Numbered from the stretch's first letter, positions 18,487 through 27,300 are shown. The stretch is 64,000 nucleotides of DNA from Lachnospiraceae bacterium NC2008 (GCA_000687675.1 JHWS01000009.1:1-64000), one strand, 5' to 3'. The notes: generated by a model not told the origin, from the sequence alone. Program-made: numbers and translations.

Positions 18487-20287
18487 TTTGCACCTCCACT
18501 TCATTAATACCAACAGCAAAGGATATCTGAGTACCTTTTCTATGACCGGTGTTAATATTTAATCCAGTGCCACCCATATCAAGTAGTTGCTGGTTAATAT
18601 GATATAAACCGATACTAAGGTGCTTATTAGGTATAACAAGAGCAACCTTGGCATCTTCTAAAGACATACCATTACCATTATCTATAACAGATATATGTAT
18701 CATATTGTCATCTATATCCTGATATATTGTAACTTTTACTCTTGGCTGTAATACAGCGTCGAATGCATAAGTTACAGAATTATCAACTAAGGCAAGAATA
18801 CATAGCTGGGGAACAATAACATTAGGAAGGTCTTCTTCTATATCAAAGTTAATCTTGATTTCCGGGTGCTGCTCCATAGCAAGTGTTGCATATGCCCTAC
18901 AAACATCTATCTCAGTTTTTATTGAGTACTTTTGATTTTCATTACTAAAATCGATAGATTGTCTAAGATATTTTGCTAACGCTTGAATAAGTTTATCTGT
19001 TTTAGCATCATCCTTACCGCAGTAGTTATATATTGAATCTAAAGTTTCATATAAGAAATTTGGTTTAAGGTGTGAACTAATAAATGTTGATTTATTATTC
19101 TGAAGTTCGAATACTGTGCTTTTAAGATCATCAGCAAGTTTACCTACATTTCTTGCTGAATGTTTAAAGGTAATAGATTGAACAAATGTCTCTATTAGAA
19201 TAAAGATCATAATACAGTACATAACCATAGAATTTAGGCTTGTTAATTGTATTACATATCCGAAATCAGTGAATGCTCCAACAAATAAAATCAGATGAGC
19301 AATAGAAAGAAGGAAACTGTTAAGGTTTTCCTCGTATACATGGTAGTGAATAGTATTTCCAATAGTTAGCATAACAGCAACTAGGAAGATTATGTTAATG
19401 GTTTGCTCAGCCATATAGAGCTTACCAGTTGGTATTACAAAAGGAATTATATAGAAAAGAATATTTATGCCAATAAAGATTTTTTTAATTATCATCTTTT
19501 TTGTAGCGCCTATGAATTGTTCAGCGTAAAGGAGATATGACTGAAGTCTAAGGTTTAGAGCAAGTATTATTATCCTATATCCAATTGAAAATGAAATAAC
19601 AGGAACAAATGCTACAAGAAGAGCAAAATTATGAAGCAGAAATATTATTGCAGATGAAAATGCCAGCAGGCAGAAGTATAAGTGTATCTTAGAATAATCA
19701 CGCATAATAAACAGCGTTACATGGAATACTGCTGAGATTAAGCAGATTATAAGTATAAGCATAGAGGCAATATCTCCAAAACGCCTGCTTGAGTTAATTG
19801 CTTCTGCACTTCCTATTGTAAAGTCAGATGAGTAGAGAGGTGTTGTAAGAGGGCTTTCCTCTATACCTTTCTTACTAGAGTATAATACTATGTTAAGATG
19901 CGGATTGTCAGTGTGATAGTTGATAATCTGAAGATATGAGATAGGCATATCCTTGGTTTGTTGTGTATAAATATTCTGCCCATTAATTATTATCTGAAAG
20001 TTTCCATTACATGGTGGGAGAGATATGGCAAGTTCTTTGTCATATGGAGATAAATCCATTTCAAGCTTGTACACGTCATACATAGCGCCTGAACGGGATT
20101 CCTGATGTTCAAATAAATCGTTGATTGTAATAACCCTGCTTCCAAGACGTGAAGAGGACAGGTTAATATAACCCTTTTGCTGGAATAAAGAGTGGTTTCT
20201 ATTAAAAAAACCAATAATAAACACAAGGATAATAGAAAGTCCAAGAAGAGAAAAATAGATTAGTTTATAATTCTTCTTATTATCCAA
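18476..20287 (-). CDS. LytS-like membrane sensor protein lacking the phospho-acceptor His
   Basis: 603 residues with the same plan as its downstream neighbour: anchor helix, extracytoplasmic domain (~35-165), a block of membrane helices (~170-375) and a LytS-type cytoplasmic domain. The box that should read PHFLYNTL reads KPNFLYETL, so the accepting His is Asn (~410). ATPase motifs persist (ILALVDNSVTYAF, VIDNGNG). It may work as a heterodimer partner that phosphorylates, or is regulated by, the intact kinase at 16654. The start is TTG (20287) with AGAGG about 11 nt upstream; no nearby ATG exists. It starts 18 bp after the regulator stop. Confidence 0.85.
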   Translation of the reverse strand: MDNKKNYKLIYFSLLGLSIILVFIIGFFNRNHSLFQQKGYINLSSSRLGSRVITINDLFEHQESRSGAMYDVYKLEMDLSPYDKELAISLPPCNGNFQIIINGQNIYTQQTKDMPISYLQIINYHTDNPHLNIVLYSSKKGIEESPLTTPLYSSDFTIGSAEAINSSRRFGDIASMLILIICLISAVFHVTLFIMRDYSKIHLYFCLLAFSSAIIFLLHNFALLVAFVPVISFSIGYRIIILALNLRLQSYLLYAEQFIGATKKMIIKKIFIGINILFYIIPFVIPTGKLYMAEQTINIIFLVAVMLTIGNTIHYHVYEENLNSFLLSIAHLILFVGAFTDFGYVIQLTSLNSMVMYCIMIFILIETFVQSITFKHSARNVGKLADDLKSTVFELQNNKSTFISSHLKPNFLYETLDSIYNYCGKDDAKTDKLIQALAKYLRQSIDFSNENQKYSIKTEIDVCRAYATLAMEQHPEIKINFDIEEDLPNVIVPQLCILALVDNSVTYAFDAVLQPRVKVTIYQDIDDNMIHISVIDNGNGMSLEDAKVALVIPNKHLSIGLYHINQQLLDMGGTGLNINTGHRKGTQISFAVGINEVEVQNEF

Positions 20288-20305
20288 AGCAGCAATAAAC
20301 CTCTT

Positions 20306-21424
20306 TTATCGAATTATTGCACGAAGTCTAGGCGATGGAAGAATATCAAGTTCTTCAGATAACTTGTTTTCAAAGTTTCTATATATCTGAACAGCAGCAT
20401 CCTTCTTACCGTCTTCTACGTACATCTCCATAAGTTTAGCGATTGATTCCTCGCGAAGAGGATCAAGAGCAATATATCTATCAAGTACCTGATAGCTTTC
20501 ATCCTTCTGTCCAGCTTCTCTGAGCTTATCAACTAAAGTAAAAGTAATATTCTGGCAGATATTATCTACATAAGGCTTTGTTTCAAATGCCCATTCGTAA
20601 GTTCTGCCCATAAGATATTCACCGTTATACATAGAAGCGCAGCTTCTAAGCTGGTCAAGATTAAGACCAGGTATATTCTCTGCACATGTCATAAACTTAA
20701 TGTAGTCACAAGAAATAATCTCTGTGTTAATTCTATAGCTATCATTCTCTCTAAGAAGAACATCCACTATATCAAACTTAGCAAATGCATTTCTAAGGTA
20801 TGAACAACTTACATAGAAAAGCTTATTACTTTTATCGTAATCAATGTCAGGGAAGAGAGTATCAAGTATATGATACTTTGTAATTGATGATTTATAGTGA
20901 TGTATAAGAAGAGCAAATAGCTCGGCAGTCTTTGCAGTTCTAAATGATATAGGCTGAGTTGGATTACTTGCAGCATAACAAGTAAACTGACCAAGACACT
21001 TTACAATAAGCTTTCCTTTGTCAGCTTCTGTATGTTTCTCGGCAGCCTTGCTTGCTCTAGGTGGACGGGTCTTTGTTAAGCTCTCGATAAGATTCTTAAA
21101 CTCATCCATATCAAGTGGTTTAAGAAGATAACCTATAGCATGAGCCTTGAAAGCTTCAAGTGCATACTGGTCAAATGCAGTAATAAACACAATACTAATA
21201 TAAGGATCAATCTCCTGAATCCTCTCTGCAAGCTCAAGACCTGTTATCTCAGGCATCTCAATATCGAGAAAAGCTATATCTATAGTATTTTCCTTGATGA
21301 AATCTAAAGAATCTAAAGGATTGGTAAATGTCTGAAGTAGTTCCAGATTGTTCATATCCTTTATCTGATGTTGGAATTTTTTAAGAGCAAGTTGCTCGTC
21401 ATCTACAGCAATAATCTTATACAT
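20306..21424 (-). CDS. Response regulator with SARP/BTAD output
   Basis: 372 residues. The receiver domain (~1-120) has VDDE near the start and phospho-acceptor Asp ~54 in FLDIEMP. A winged-helix DNA-binding segment follows (LIVKCLGQFTC, then SYLRNAF), and then a bacterial transcriptional activator (BTAD, TPR-like) domain with DPLREESIAKLMEMYVEDG and a C-terminal LSPSPRL-like end (ILPSPRLRAIIR). This is the cytoplasmic output of the two LytS-like proteins encoded downstream. The start is the ATG at 21424 with AAGGGGA upstream; a TTG two codons earlier is too close to that site. It is the first gene of a three-gene minus-strand operon, and GTTAA repeats in the upstream region may be its binding sites. 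Confidence 0.88.
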   Translation of the reverse strand: MYKIIAVDDEQLALKKFQHQIKDMNNLELLQTFTNPLDSLDFIKENTIDIAFLDIEMPEITGLELAERIQEIDPYISIVFITAFDQYALEAFKAHAIGYLLKPLDMDEFKNLIESLTKTRPPRASKAAEKHTEADKGKLIVKCLGQFTCYAASNPTQPISFRTAKTAELFALLIHHYKSSITKYHILDTLFPDIDYDKSNKLFYVSCSYLRNAFAKFDIVDVLLRENDSYRINTEIISCDYIKFMTCAENIPGLNLDQLRSCASMYNGEYLMGRTYEWAFETKPYVDNICQNITFTLVDKLREAGQKDESYQVLDRYIALDPLREESIAKLMEMYVEDGKKDAAVQIYRNFENKLSEELDILPSPRLRAIIR

Positions 21425-21506
21425 AATCAATTCCCCTTGTGTACGTATATAGATATAGTAACTTATTAAAATGATTTATTCAATAAATTCATATATATTA
21501 GCCGGC

Positions 21507-21694
21507 GTTAAGTCGTTAACATTTTTTGTTAAGTAGGTTAACATAACCAGTTTAGCGAAGTGAATTAAAAAAAAAAATAAAAAATTTTTCGCTCGAAAAC
21601 CCGCATAAATAAAGGGTTTCTAAAAAATAAAAAAATTTTTTTAAAAATTTTTGTTTGGGTTAAGTTTTTGTTAAGAAGCATATGTTAAATTAAC
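21507..21694. promoter_or_regulatory. Clustered GTTAA repeats in the intergenic region upstream of the SARP regulator
   Basis: GTTAA occurs at 21507, 21515, 21528 and 21537, and again at 21659, 21670 and 21684, with an inverted TTAAC at 21690. SARP-type activators bind short direct repeats, so this may be an autoregulatory or divergent operator. The rest of 21431-21898 is very AT-rich, with an AAACCC/GGGTTT inverted repeat near 21597-21620 and the hairpin at 21789; no gene is visible in it. Confidence 0.4.
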
Positions 21695-21788
21695 ACCATC
21701 AAGAGGAACGAAACATCGGAGCGCAAAAAAAATAGCACTTCGGATTTGAATATAAAATAGACTAATTCCCCCCCTTTTATACTTTTTT

Positions 21789-21822
21789 AGAAACCTGCAC
21801 TTAGTTGCAGGTTTTCTAAATT
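21789..21822 (+). terminator. Hairpin upstream of the ketoisomerase gene
   Basis: AACCTGCA/TGCAGGTT stem followed by TTCTAAATTTT. It may terminate or attenuate a leader transcript, or stop read-through in either direction. Confidence 0.5.
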
Positions 21823-21898
21823 TTAGGGGCTTTTTTTGTTTTTTTCCTCGTCACTTATATGTTATAATAATCCCAATGATATTTGCTCTGGAGGCAAG

Positions 21899-22303
21899 AT
21901 GAACGTTAAGCGTATACAATTTGACTCTTTTGGTAACGAACAGGGACAGTTAGTACCTCTTGAACAGTTTAAAAATGTTCCTTTCGAAATTAAGAGAGTA
22001 TATTATATAGTAAAAACAGTTGATGACGTAACTAGAGGTAAGCACGCTCATAGACATCTTGAGCAGGTTCTTATATGTGTTAACGGGTCATTTAAGCTTA
22101 AGGTTGATGATGGCCATAGCTCAGAGATAATCGAGATGAACAAACATAATGAAGGTGTCTACATCGGAAATGATGTTTGGAGAGAGATGAGCGAATTCAC
22201 ACCAGGAACAGTTCTTCTTGTGCTTGCATCAGAGTATTATGATACTTCTGATTATATTAGGGACTACAACGAGTTTCTGGATTACGTTAATTCAAAAAAT
22301 TAA
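21899..22303 (+). CDS. Sugar 3,4-ketoisomerase of the FdtA/QdtA (WxcM-like cupin) family
   Basis: 134 residues, one cupin domain. GKHAHRHLEQVLICVNGS carries the catalytic and binding His residues typical of TDP-4-oxo-6-deoxyglucose 3,4-ketoisomerases, which make precursors of 3-acetamido-3,6-dideoxy sugars for surface glycans. The start is the ATG at 21899 with GGAGG 5 nt upstream; the ORF extends upstream only as a low-complexity run through TATAAT at 21863-21868, which is probably the promoter. No aminotransferase, acetyltransferase or RmlA/RmlB genes adjoin it, unlike usual clusters, so it either works with genes elsewhere or has another acyl-sugar role. Confidence 0.8.
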   Translation: MNVKRIQFDSFGNEQGQLVPLEQFKNVPFEIKRVYYIVKTVDDVTRGKHAHRHLEQVLICVNGSFKLKVDDGHSSEIIEMNKHNEGVYIGNDVWREMSEFTPGTVLLVLASEYYDTSDYIRDYNEFLDYVNSKN

Positions 22304-22400
22304 AAAATAATACTTCTCATATACTAAAGTAAATGGCATTTCTTCCGATAATAATAGTACCGGAGCAAATGAAAATGTTATGTATAAGAGGAGTATAGAT

Positions 22401-22592
22401 ATGAAGAAGGAAATTACATTACACAATATAATTGCAGTTGTAGCAATGTTAATAGCAGTTGTTGTAATATGTTTTCAGATGGTTGTCAGCACACCGGCAA
22501 GAGATGGTGGTATGGCTGATAACAATACAAAGGGGACGCTAGAATTCTGCGGGGGGACAGAAGGGATTGCTGATGTAGCCTGCGGACGCTAG
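22401..22592 (+). CDS. Small single-span membrane protein preceding a diguanylate cyclase
   Basis: 63 residues with one hydrophobic helix (~10-30) and a short hydrophilic tail with two Cys. The start is the ATG at 22401 with AGAGGAG at about 22386; an upstream ATG at 22380 lacks a site. It ends 15 nt before the diguanylate cyclase start, so co-expression is likely. No family recognised. It may modulate the cyclase, or be a short leader. Confidence 0.5.
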   Translation: MKKEITLHNIIAVVAMLIAVVVICFQMVVSTPARDGGMADNNTKGTLEFCGGTEGIADVACGR

Positions 22593-22607
22593 TCTTGGGG
22601 CTTAGGT

Positions 22608-24485
22608 ATGAATCACAGGAAAATCAGGTTTTCAGATCTTATCGCCGATATAGGCGCTAAAATTCTTATAGCAGCGCTTGTTGCTATCGTTACTATCACA
22701 GCACTTCTTATTGCTGGATGTCGTTATGTTTATCAGAATGTAAAAGAGAATACGTCGCTTCAGTGTGAGCGTAATGCAAAAATATCTGCTCAGGAATTCA
22801 ACAGGTATCTTATTGTGGGGAATCACACCACAGCTCTTGTGGGTTACACCATAGACAATATGCTTGCAGAAGGAAGAAGTACAGTTGAGATGCTTAACTA
22901 TATGACTGACGAGACCAGAAGTATACAGTCATTTGTGGATGCTGGTTTTACCGGCATATATGGATGGGTCAATGACAGATATCTTGATGGTGATGGCTGG
23001 GTTCCAGATGATGACTACGTGCCTACAGAAAGACCATGGTATATAGAAACTATGGAAAATAAAGGTGAAGGCCTGACTTATATTAAGCCATATGTAGATG
23101 CTCAGACAAACACAGTTATGATGACCATTGCCAAGAAACTCAGGGATGGTGAAAGTGTAATAGCTCTCGACATAAGTTTAGCAGGAATAAAGGATATAAC
23201 AGATAAGATTGCTTCATCAGCCAAGGGTGCACAGGGCATAGTTTTCGATAATTCTGGTTCTATAGTTGCTCATTCGGACTATAACAAGACTGACTATAAA
23301 TTTATGGAAGATGACTGTGAACTTGGTCAGCTTATATATAATAAGATTTTAAGCGGAGGTTCAGGTCGATTTGAGATTGTCTATGACAACGATACATACC
23401 TAATCTATGCAGAAGAATTGGAATGTGGATGGTATTGTGTATCTGCTATTAATACACATGACCTATTTAGGGGGCTTCGAATATTCGCATTTGTAGCTTT
23501 CTTCGCAATATTAATAATAATTACGATTATCACTCTTATATTCCTTGATATAAGTAAGAGTAACCTTATTACTAAGGAGCAGAATGCTCAGCTTGCATCA
23601 GTTAGTCAGATATACATCTCTATGTATGATGTTAATCTTGAAAAAGATACATATCAGGAAATATGCTGTAATGCAGAGAGAATATCTGAGGTTGTAGGAC
23701 CTACAGGAGATCATGCACAGGAAACTCTTTATAATGCCATGAATCTTCTTACAGATAAAAGTTGTTTAGACGAGGTTCATGAATTCATCAACATGTCTAC
23801 TCTTGATGAAAGAATGAAGAATCAGGATACCATAACCGAAGAACATCTTAACAATGTAGGAAAGTGGTGTCGTGGTAGATTTATTGCAGGTGAAAGGGGT
23901 GCTGATGACAAACTTAAACGTGTCCTTTGGGTTGTAGAGCCTATCGATACTGAAAAGCGCCAGAGAGATAAACTTCTTCTATTATCTGAAACAGACCGTA
24001 TGACAGATATATTTAATAGAAGTGCTGGTGAGAATAAGATTACAAAGCTTATGCGTGAAGGCGTTGGCGGTATGCTTATGCTCCTTGATGTTGATAAGTT
24101 TAAGTCTATAAACGATAACTTTGGGCATGATATAGGGGACAAGGTAATTGTTGCTATAGCTGAAAGTATGAAGAAGACTTTCCGAAGTCGAGACATAGTT
24201 TTCAGGCTTGGCGGCGATGAGTTTGCAGCATATGCAGTAGGTGTTACTTCTCAGGAAGAAGGAAGACCTATTATAGAAAGATTCTTTGAGAAGATTAAGA
24301 ATATCAAGATTGACGCACTTGGTGATACTAAGGTATTAGTAAGTGTAGGTGTTGCATTCTATTACAATTCGGAGATGATTACATTCGAAGAACTGTATAA
24401 ACGAGCTGATGAATGCACATATAAGAGTAAAAAACATGAAGGAAACTATGTTTCTTTCTATGAAATAAAGCGAAAAGAATCGTAA
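22608..24485 (+). CDS. Membrane diguanylate cyclase with dCache-type sensor
   Basis: 625 residues. A membrane helix at ~15-40 is followed by an extracytoplasmic dCache-like sensor (~45-275, with the WYIETMENKGEG motif characteristic of dCache), a second helix (~285-310), a linker, and a GGDEF domain at the C-terminus. The active site is intact (GGDEF) and an inhibitory I-site RSRD lies five residues before it, so product feedback is likely. It should make cyclic di-GMP from GTP in response to an outside ligand. The ribosome site is weak (TTAGGT), consistent with coupling to the small gene upstream. Confidence 0.92.
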   Translation: MNHRKIRFSDLIADIGAKILIAALVAIVTITALLIAGCRYVYQNVKENTSLQCERNAKISAQEFNRYLIVGNHTTALVGYTIDNMLAEGRSTVEMLNYMTDETRSIQSFVDAGFTGIYGWVNDRYLDGDGWVPDDDYVPTERPWYIETMENKGEGLTYIKPYVDAQTNTVMMTIAKKLRDGESVIALDISLAGIKDITDKIASSAKGAQGIVFDNSGSIVAHSDYNKTDYKFMEDDCELGQLIYNKILSGGSGRFEIVYDNDTYLIYAEELECGWYCVSAINTHDLFRGLRIFAFVAFFAILIIITIITLIFLDISKSNLITKEQNAQLASVSQIYISMYDVNLEKDTYQEICCNAERISEVVGPTGDHAQETLYNAMNLLTDKSCLDEVHEFINMSTLDERMKNQDTITEEHLNNVGKWCRGRFIAGERGADDKLKRVLWVVEPIDTEKRQRDKLLLLSETDRMTDIFNRSAGENKITKLMREGVGGMLMLLDVDKFKSINDNFGHDIGDKVIVAIAESMKKTFRSRDIVFRLGGDEFAAYAVGVTSQEEGRPIIERFFEKIKNIKIDALGDTKVLVSVGVAFYYNSEMITFEELYKRADECTYKSKKHEGNYVSFYEIKRKES

Positions 24486-24494
24486 AAGCATTTA

Positions 24495-24523
24495 TTGTTA
24501 AATAAATATCATTGTGATATTAT
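24495..24523 (+). promoter_or_regulatory. Putative vegetative promoter of the GGGtGRT pair
   Basis: TTGTTA (24495-24500), 17 nt, TATTAT (24518-24523). This would give a ~45-nt leader before GAAAGGAC and the ATG at 24576. Confidence 0.5.
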
Positions 24524-24575
24524 TATGAACAGCAGAAAATTGAATTTTCTAATATAAACGAAAGGACAATGTAAT

Positions 24576-25268
24576 ATGATTTACTCAACAGAAGTTAAAA
24601 ACATGTGTCCTGTACACCAGGGAGTACACCACGGTGCAGCTCCAATCCCAGAGGAAGCAAAATGGGTACAGGCAAAAGAAGTTAAGGACATTTCAGGTTA
24701 CACACACGGTATCGGTTGGTGTGCACCTCAGCAGGGAGCTTGTAAGCTTTCACTTAACGTAAAAGACGGTATCATCCAGGAAGCATTAGTAGAGACAATC
24801 GGATGCTCTGGTATGACACACTCAGCTGCTATGGCATCAGAAATCCTTCCAGGACTTACAGTTATGGAAGCACTTAACACAGACCTTGTTTGTGATGCTA
24901 TCAACACAGCTATGAGAGAGCTTTTCTTACAGATCGTTTATGGTCGTACACAGTCTGCATTCTCTGAAGATGGACTTCAGATCGGTGCTGGTCTTGAGGA
25001 CCTTGGTAAGGGTACACGTTCAATGGTTGGTACAACATACGGTACACTTGATAAGGGACCTAGATACCTTGAACTTACAGATGGTTATATCACAGGTATC
25101 GCACTTGATGAGAACGATGAGATCATCGGTTACAAGTTCGTTAACTTTGGTAAGATGATGGACTTCATCAAGAAGGGTGACGATGCTAATACAGCTCTTG
25201 AAAAAGCTTCAGGTCAGTATGGTAGAGTAGCAGATGCTGTTCGCGTTATTGACCCTAGAAAAGAATAA
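24576..25268 (+). CDS. Iron-sulfur scaffold-like protein, partner of GGGtGRT protein
   Basis: 230 residues. Conserved Cys positions (MCPVHQG, GWCAPQQGAC, GCSGMTHSA) are consistent with iron-sulfur or metal binding; proteins of this type are annotated as NifU/IscU-like scaffold proteins and occur next to GGGtGRT proteins in Clostridia. Biochemical function is not established to my knowledge. Codon use is strongly biased to a few codons (AAG, GGT, ACA), suggesting high expression. It is 20 bp upstream of the GGGtGRT gene with TAGGAGG between. Confidence 0.75.
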   Translation: MIYSTEVKNMCPVHQGVHHGAAPIPEEAKWVQAKEVKDISGYTHGIGWCAPQQGACKLSLNVKDGIIQEALVETIGCSGMTHSAAMASEILPGLTVMEALNTDLVCDAINTAMRELFLQIVYGRTQSAFSEDGLQIGAGLEDLGKGTRSMVGTTYGTLDKGPRYLELTDGYITGIALDENDEIIGYKFVNFGKMMDFIKKGDDANTALEKASGQYGRVADAVRVIDPRKE

Positions 25269-25288
25269 GGATTAGGAGGATAAATCAC

Positions 25289-26308
25289 ATGGCATTATTT
25301 GAATCATATGAAAGAAGAGAGCCTCAGATCCTTGCTAAGCTTAAGGAATATGGCATCTCATCTATAGAAGAATGTAAAGAAATCACAGAAGCAGCTGGTC
25401 TTGATGTATATCACCTTATCGAAGGTATTCAGCCAATCTGTTTTGAAAATGCAAAGTGGGCTTACACAGTAGGTGCTGCTATCGCAATTAAGAAGGGTTG
25501 CAAGAAGGCTGCTGACGCTGCTGCTGCAATCGGTGAAGGTCTTCAGGCTTTCTGTATCCCAGGATCAGTTGCTGATACACGTAAGGTTGGTCTTGGACAT
25601 GGTAACCTTGGTAAGATGCTTCTTGAAGAAGATACAGAGTGTTTCGCATTCCTTGCAGGTCACGAGTCATTCGCTGCAGCTGAGGGTGCTATCGGTATCG
25701 CTGAGAAGGCTAACAAGGTTCGTCAGAAACCTCTTAGAGTTATCCTTAACGGTCTTGGTAAGGACGCAGCTCAGATTATCTCTCGTATTAACGGATTCAC
25801 ATTCGTAGAGACAGAATATGATCCATATACAAATACAGTAAAAGAAGTATCACGTAAGTGCTACTCTAAGGATGCTAACTCACCACGTGCAAAGGTTAAC
25901 TGCTATGGTGCTAACTCAGTTCCAGAAGGCGTTGCAATCATGTGGAAAGAGAACGTAGACGTATCTATTACAGGTAACTCTACAAACCCTACAAGATTCC
26001 AGCATCCAGTAGCTGGTACATACAAGAAGGAAAGACTTGAAGAAGGCAAGAAGTACTTCTCAGTTGCTTCAGGTGGTGGTACAGGTCGTACACTTCACCC
26101 AGATAACATGGCAGCAGGTCCTGCTTCATACGGTATGACAGATACTATGGGACGTATGCACTCAGATGCACAGTTCGCTGGTTCTTCATCAGTTCCTGCA
26201 CACGTAGAGATGATGGGTCTCATCGGTGCTGGTAACAACCCAATGGTTGGTATGACAGTTTCAACAGCAGTTTCTATCGAAGAAGCAGCTAAGGCTGGCA
26301 AGTTCTAA
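25289..26308 (+). CDS. GGGtGRT-family protein (function unknown)
   Basis: 339 residues carrying the defining motif ASGGGTGRTLHPDN. It also has conserved Gly/His-rich segments (GLGHGNLGKM, LAGHESFAAAEG). The family is widespread in Clostridia, always beside a scaffold-like protein as here; its role is unknown. Very strong codon bias and a perfect TTAGGAGG ribosome site point to an abundant cytoplasmic protein. An intrinsic terminator follows 24 nt after the stop. Confidence 0.85.
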   Translation: MALFESYERREPQILAKLKEYGISSIEECKEITEAAGLDVYHLIEGIQPICFENAKWAYTVGAAIAIKKGCKKAADAAAAIGEGLQAFCIPGSVADTRKVGLGHGNLGKMLLEEDTECFAFLAGHESFAAAEGAIGIAEKANKVRQKPLRVILNGLGKDAAQIISRINGFTFVETEYDPYTNTVKEVSRKCYSKDANSPRAKVNCYGANSVPEGVAIMWKENVDVSITGNSTNPTRFQHPVAGTYKKERLEEGKKYFSVASGGGTGRTLHPDNMAAGPASYGMTDTMGRMHSDAQFAGSSSVPAHVEMMGLIGAGNNPMVGMTVSTAVSIEEAAKAGKF

Positions 26309-26331
26309 TCAAACTTATAAGCATATAATTA

Positions 26332-26360
26332 AAGCCGGGTATTATTACCCGGCTTTTTTT
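26332..26360 (+). terminator. Terminator after GGGtGRT gene
   Basis: AAGCCGGGT/ACCCGGCTT stem with a T-run. Confidence 0.92.
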
Positions 26361-26418
26361 ATCCACTTTTTTGTTTCAGACTATCTATACCGTTTTTCTA
26401 TCTTCGATTCGTTTATCT

Positions 26419-26918
26419 GCCCCATCCCCTATAGTTATATCTTCCCTCTCCCGGTCACGTCCTCTCACATATGAGACATTGACAAGCCCCTATGTTTTTC
26501 TTTGACCATAACAAATTTTCCTTAAACTTTCCGCAGTTACTGTTTGAGCAAAGCTGCTTACTAGGGCAAGCACCTGTCCAGCGGGCGCTGCTTGGGCTTC
26601 ACCTTGTAAAACCAGCGCTTAGTCTTTCTGGAAAATGTATTCCGCGCTGGGTGATTCATTTAATCTGAGTTAGGGGTAAACCCTATAAAGCGCGGAATGA
26701 ACATTTTCCTACGAAAGACACGCGGGTTTTACAGCGGCTTGTCCAAATGCGCCCTAAAACAGGTGCCAGCCCTAGTTTGCAGCTGCAGCGAGTTTAACGC
26801 GGAAAGTTTAGCACAGGAAAATTTGATGGTCTTAGAAAAACAAGGGTGCGCACGTCACAGTTGAAATATGCGAGAGGACGGGGCTGGGAGAGGGGCAGAG
26901 ATTATAGTGGGATGGGGC
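26419..26918. repeat. 500-bp imperfect palindrome (long foldback element)
   Basis: Fills almost the whole 626-bp gap between the GGGtGRT terminator and the ArsR gene. The two halves are reverse complements over their whole length with small bulges. The ends pair perfectly (GCCCCATCCC 26419-26428 with GGGATGGGGC 26909-26918). Further matched blocks are TGTTTTTCT...GACCAT (from 26493) with 26826-26842, CAAATTTTCC (26512-26521) with 26816-26825, TAAACTTTCCGC (26523-26534) with 26799-26810, and ATTCCGCGCT (26639-26648) with 26689-26698. The 40-nt apex contains TAGGG/CCCTA. It is visibly richer in GC than its flanks and has no convincing ORF. It could be a foldback or MITE-like mobile element, or the gene for a very long hairpin RNA. 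Confidence 0.9.
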
Positions 26919-26934
26919 TTGAAAGGGCCGGAGA

Positions 26935-27300
26935 CTAACGAGGGCAGTTTATGTCTGCTATATCTTCGATGGTGGTATGGAGTTTCCAAACAAGGGGTGT
27001 TTCGGCAGCCTTGTAATAGACTTCCTTGCCGTCGCGTCTTGTGGTAAGTAGGCCAGCGGTTTTGAGAAGCTTGAGATGATGGGCTACGGCAGGAGATGAC
27101 ATAGAGATAAGGGCAGCAATATCCTGAACACACTCTTCTGTATGGCATAGAATCCAAAAGATACGGAGTCTGGTAGGGTCACCAAGTTGTTTCATAGCCT
27201 CAGCAACTGATGCAACTGCGTCATCAGCAGGCATACTACGCATAAGTATTTTTTCTTCTTCTTCGCTGTGATGATGATGAGGTAGTATTATGTCTCCCAT
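26935..27300 (-). CDS. ArsR/SmtB-family metal-sensing repressor
   Basis: 121-residue winged-helix repressor. It has an N-terminal metal-type segment with four consecutive His (ILPHHHHSEEEE), the helix-turn-helix ALISMSSPAVAHHLKLLKTA and wing TTRRDGKEVYY, and TEECVQDI in the alpha-3 region with a Cys often used for metal. The start is the ATG at 27300 with AGGAG 9 nt upstream; longer versions lack a site. It is divergent from the zinc/cadmium efflux operon, whose promoter is flanked by matching repeats, so it should repress that operon until Zn(II), Cd(II) or Pb(II) binds. Confidence 0.9.
   Translation of the reverse strand: MGDIILPHHHHSEEEEKILMRSMPADDAVASVAEAMKQLGDPTRLRIFWILCHTEECVQDIAALISMSSPAVAHHLKLLKTAGLLTTRRDGKEVYYKAAETPLVWKLHTTIEDIADINCPR

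Noticed and set aside
26855-27157. Minus-strand 100-codon ORF reading into the palindrome
   Set aside because: It overlaps the clearly coding ArsR gene in another frame, has no ribosome site and low-complexity product.
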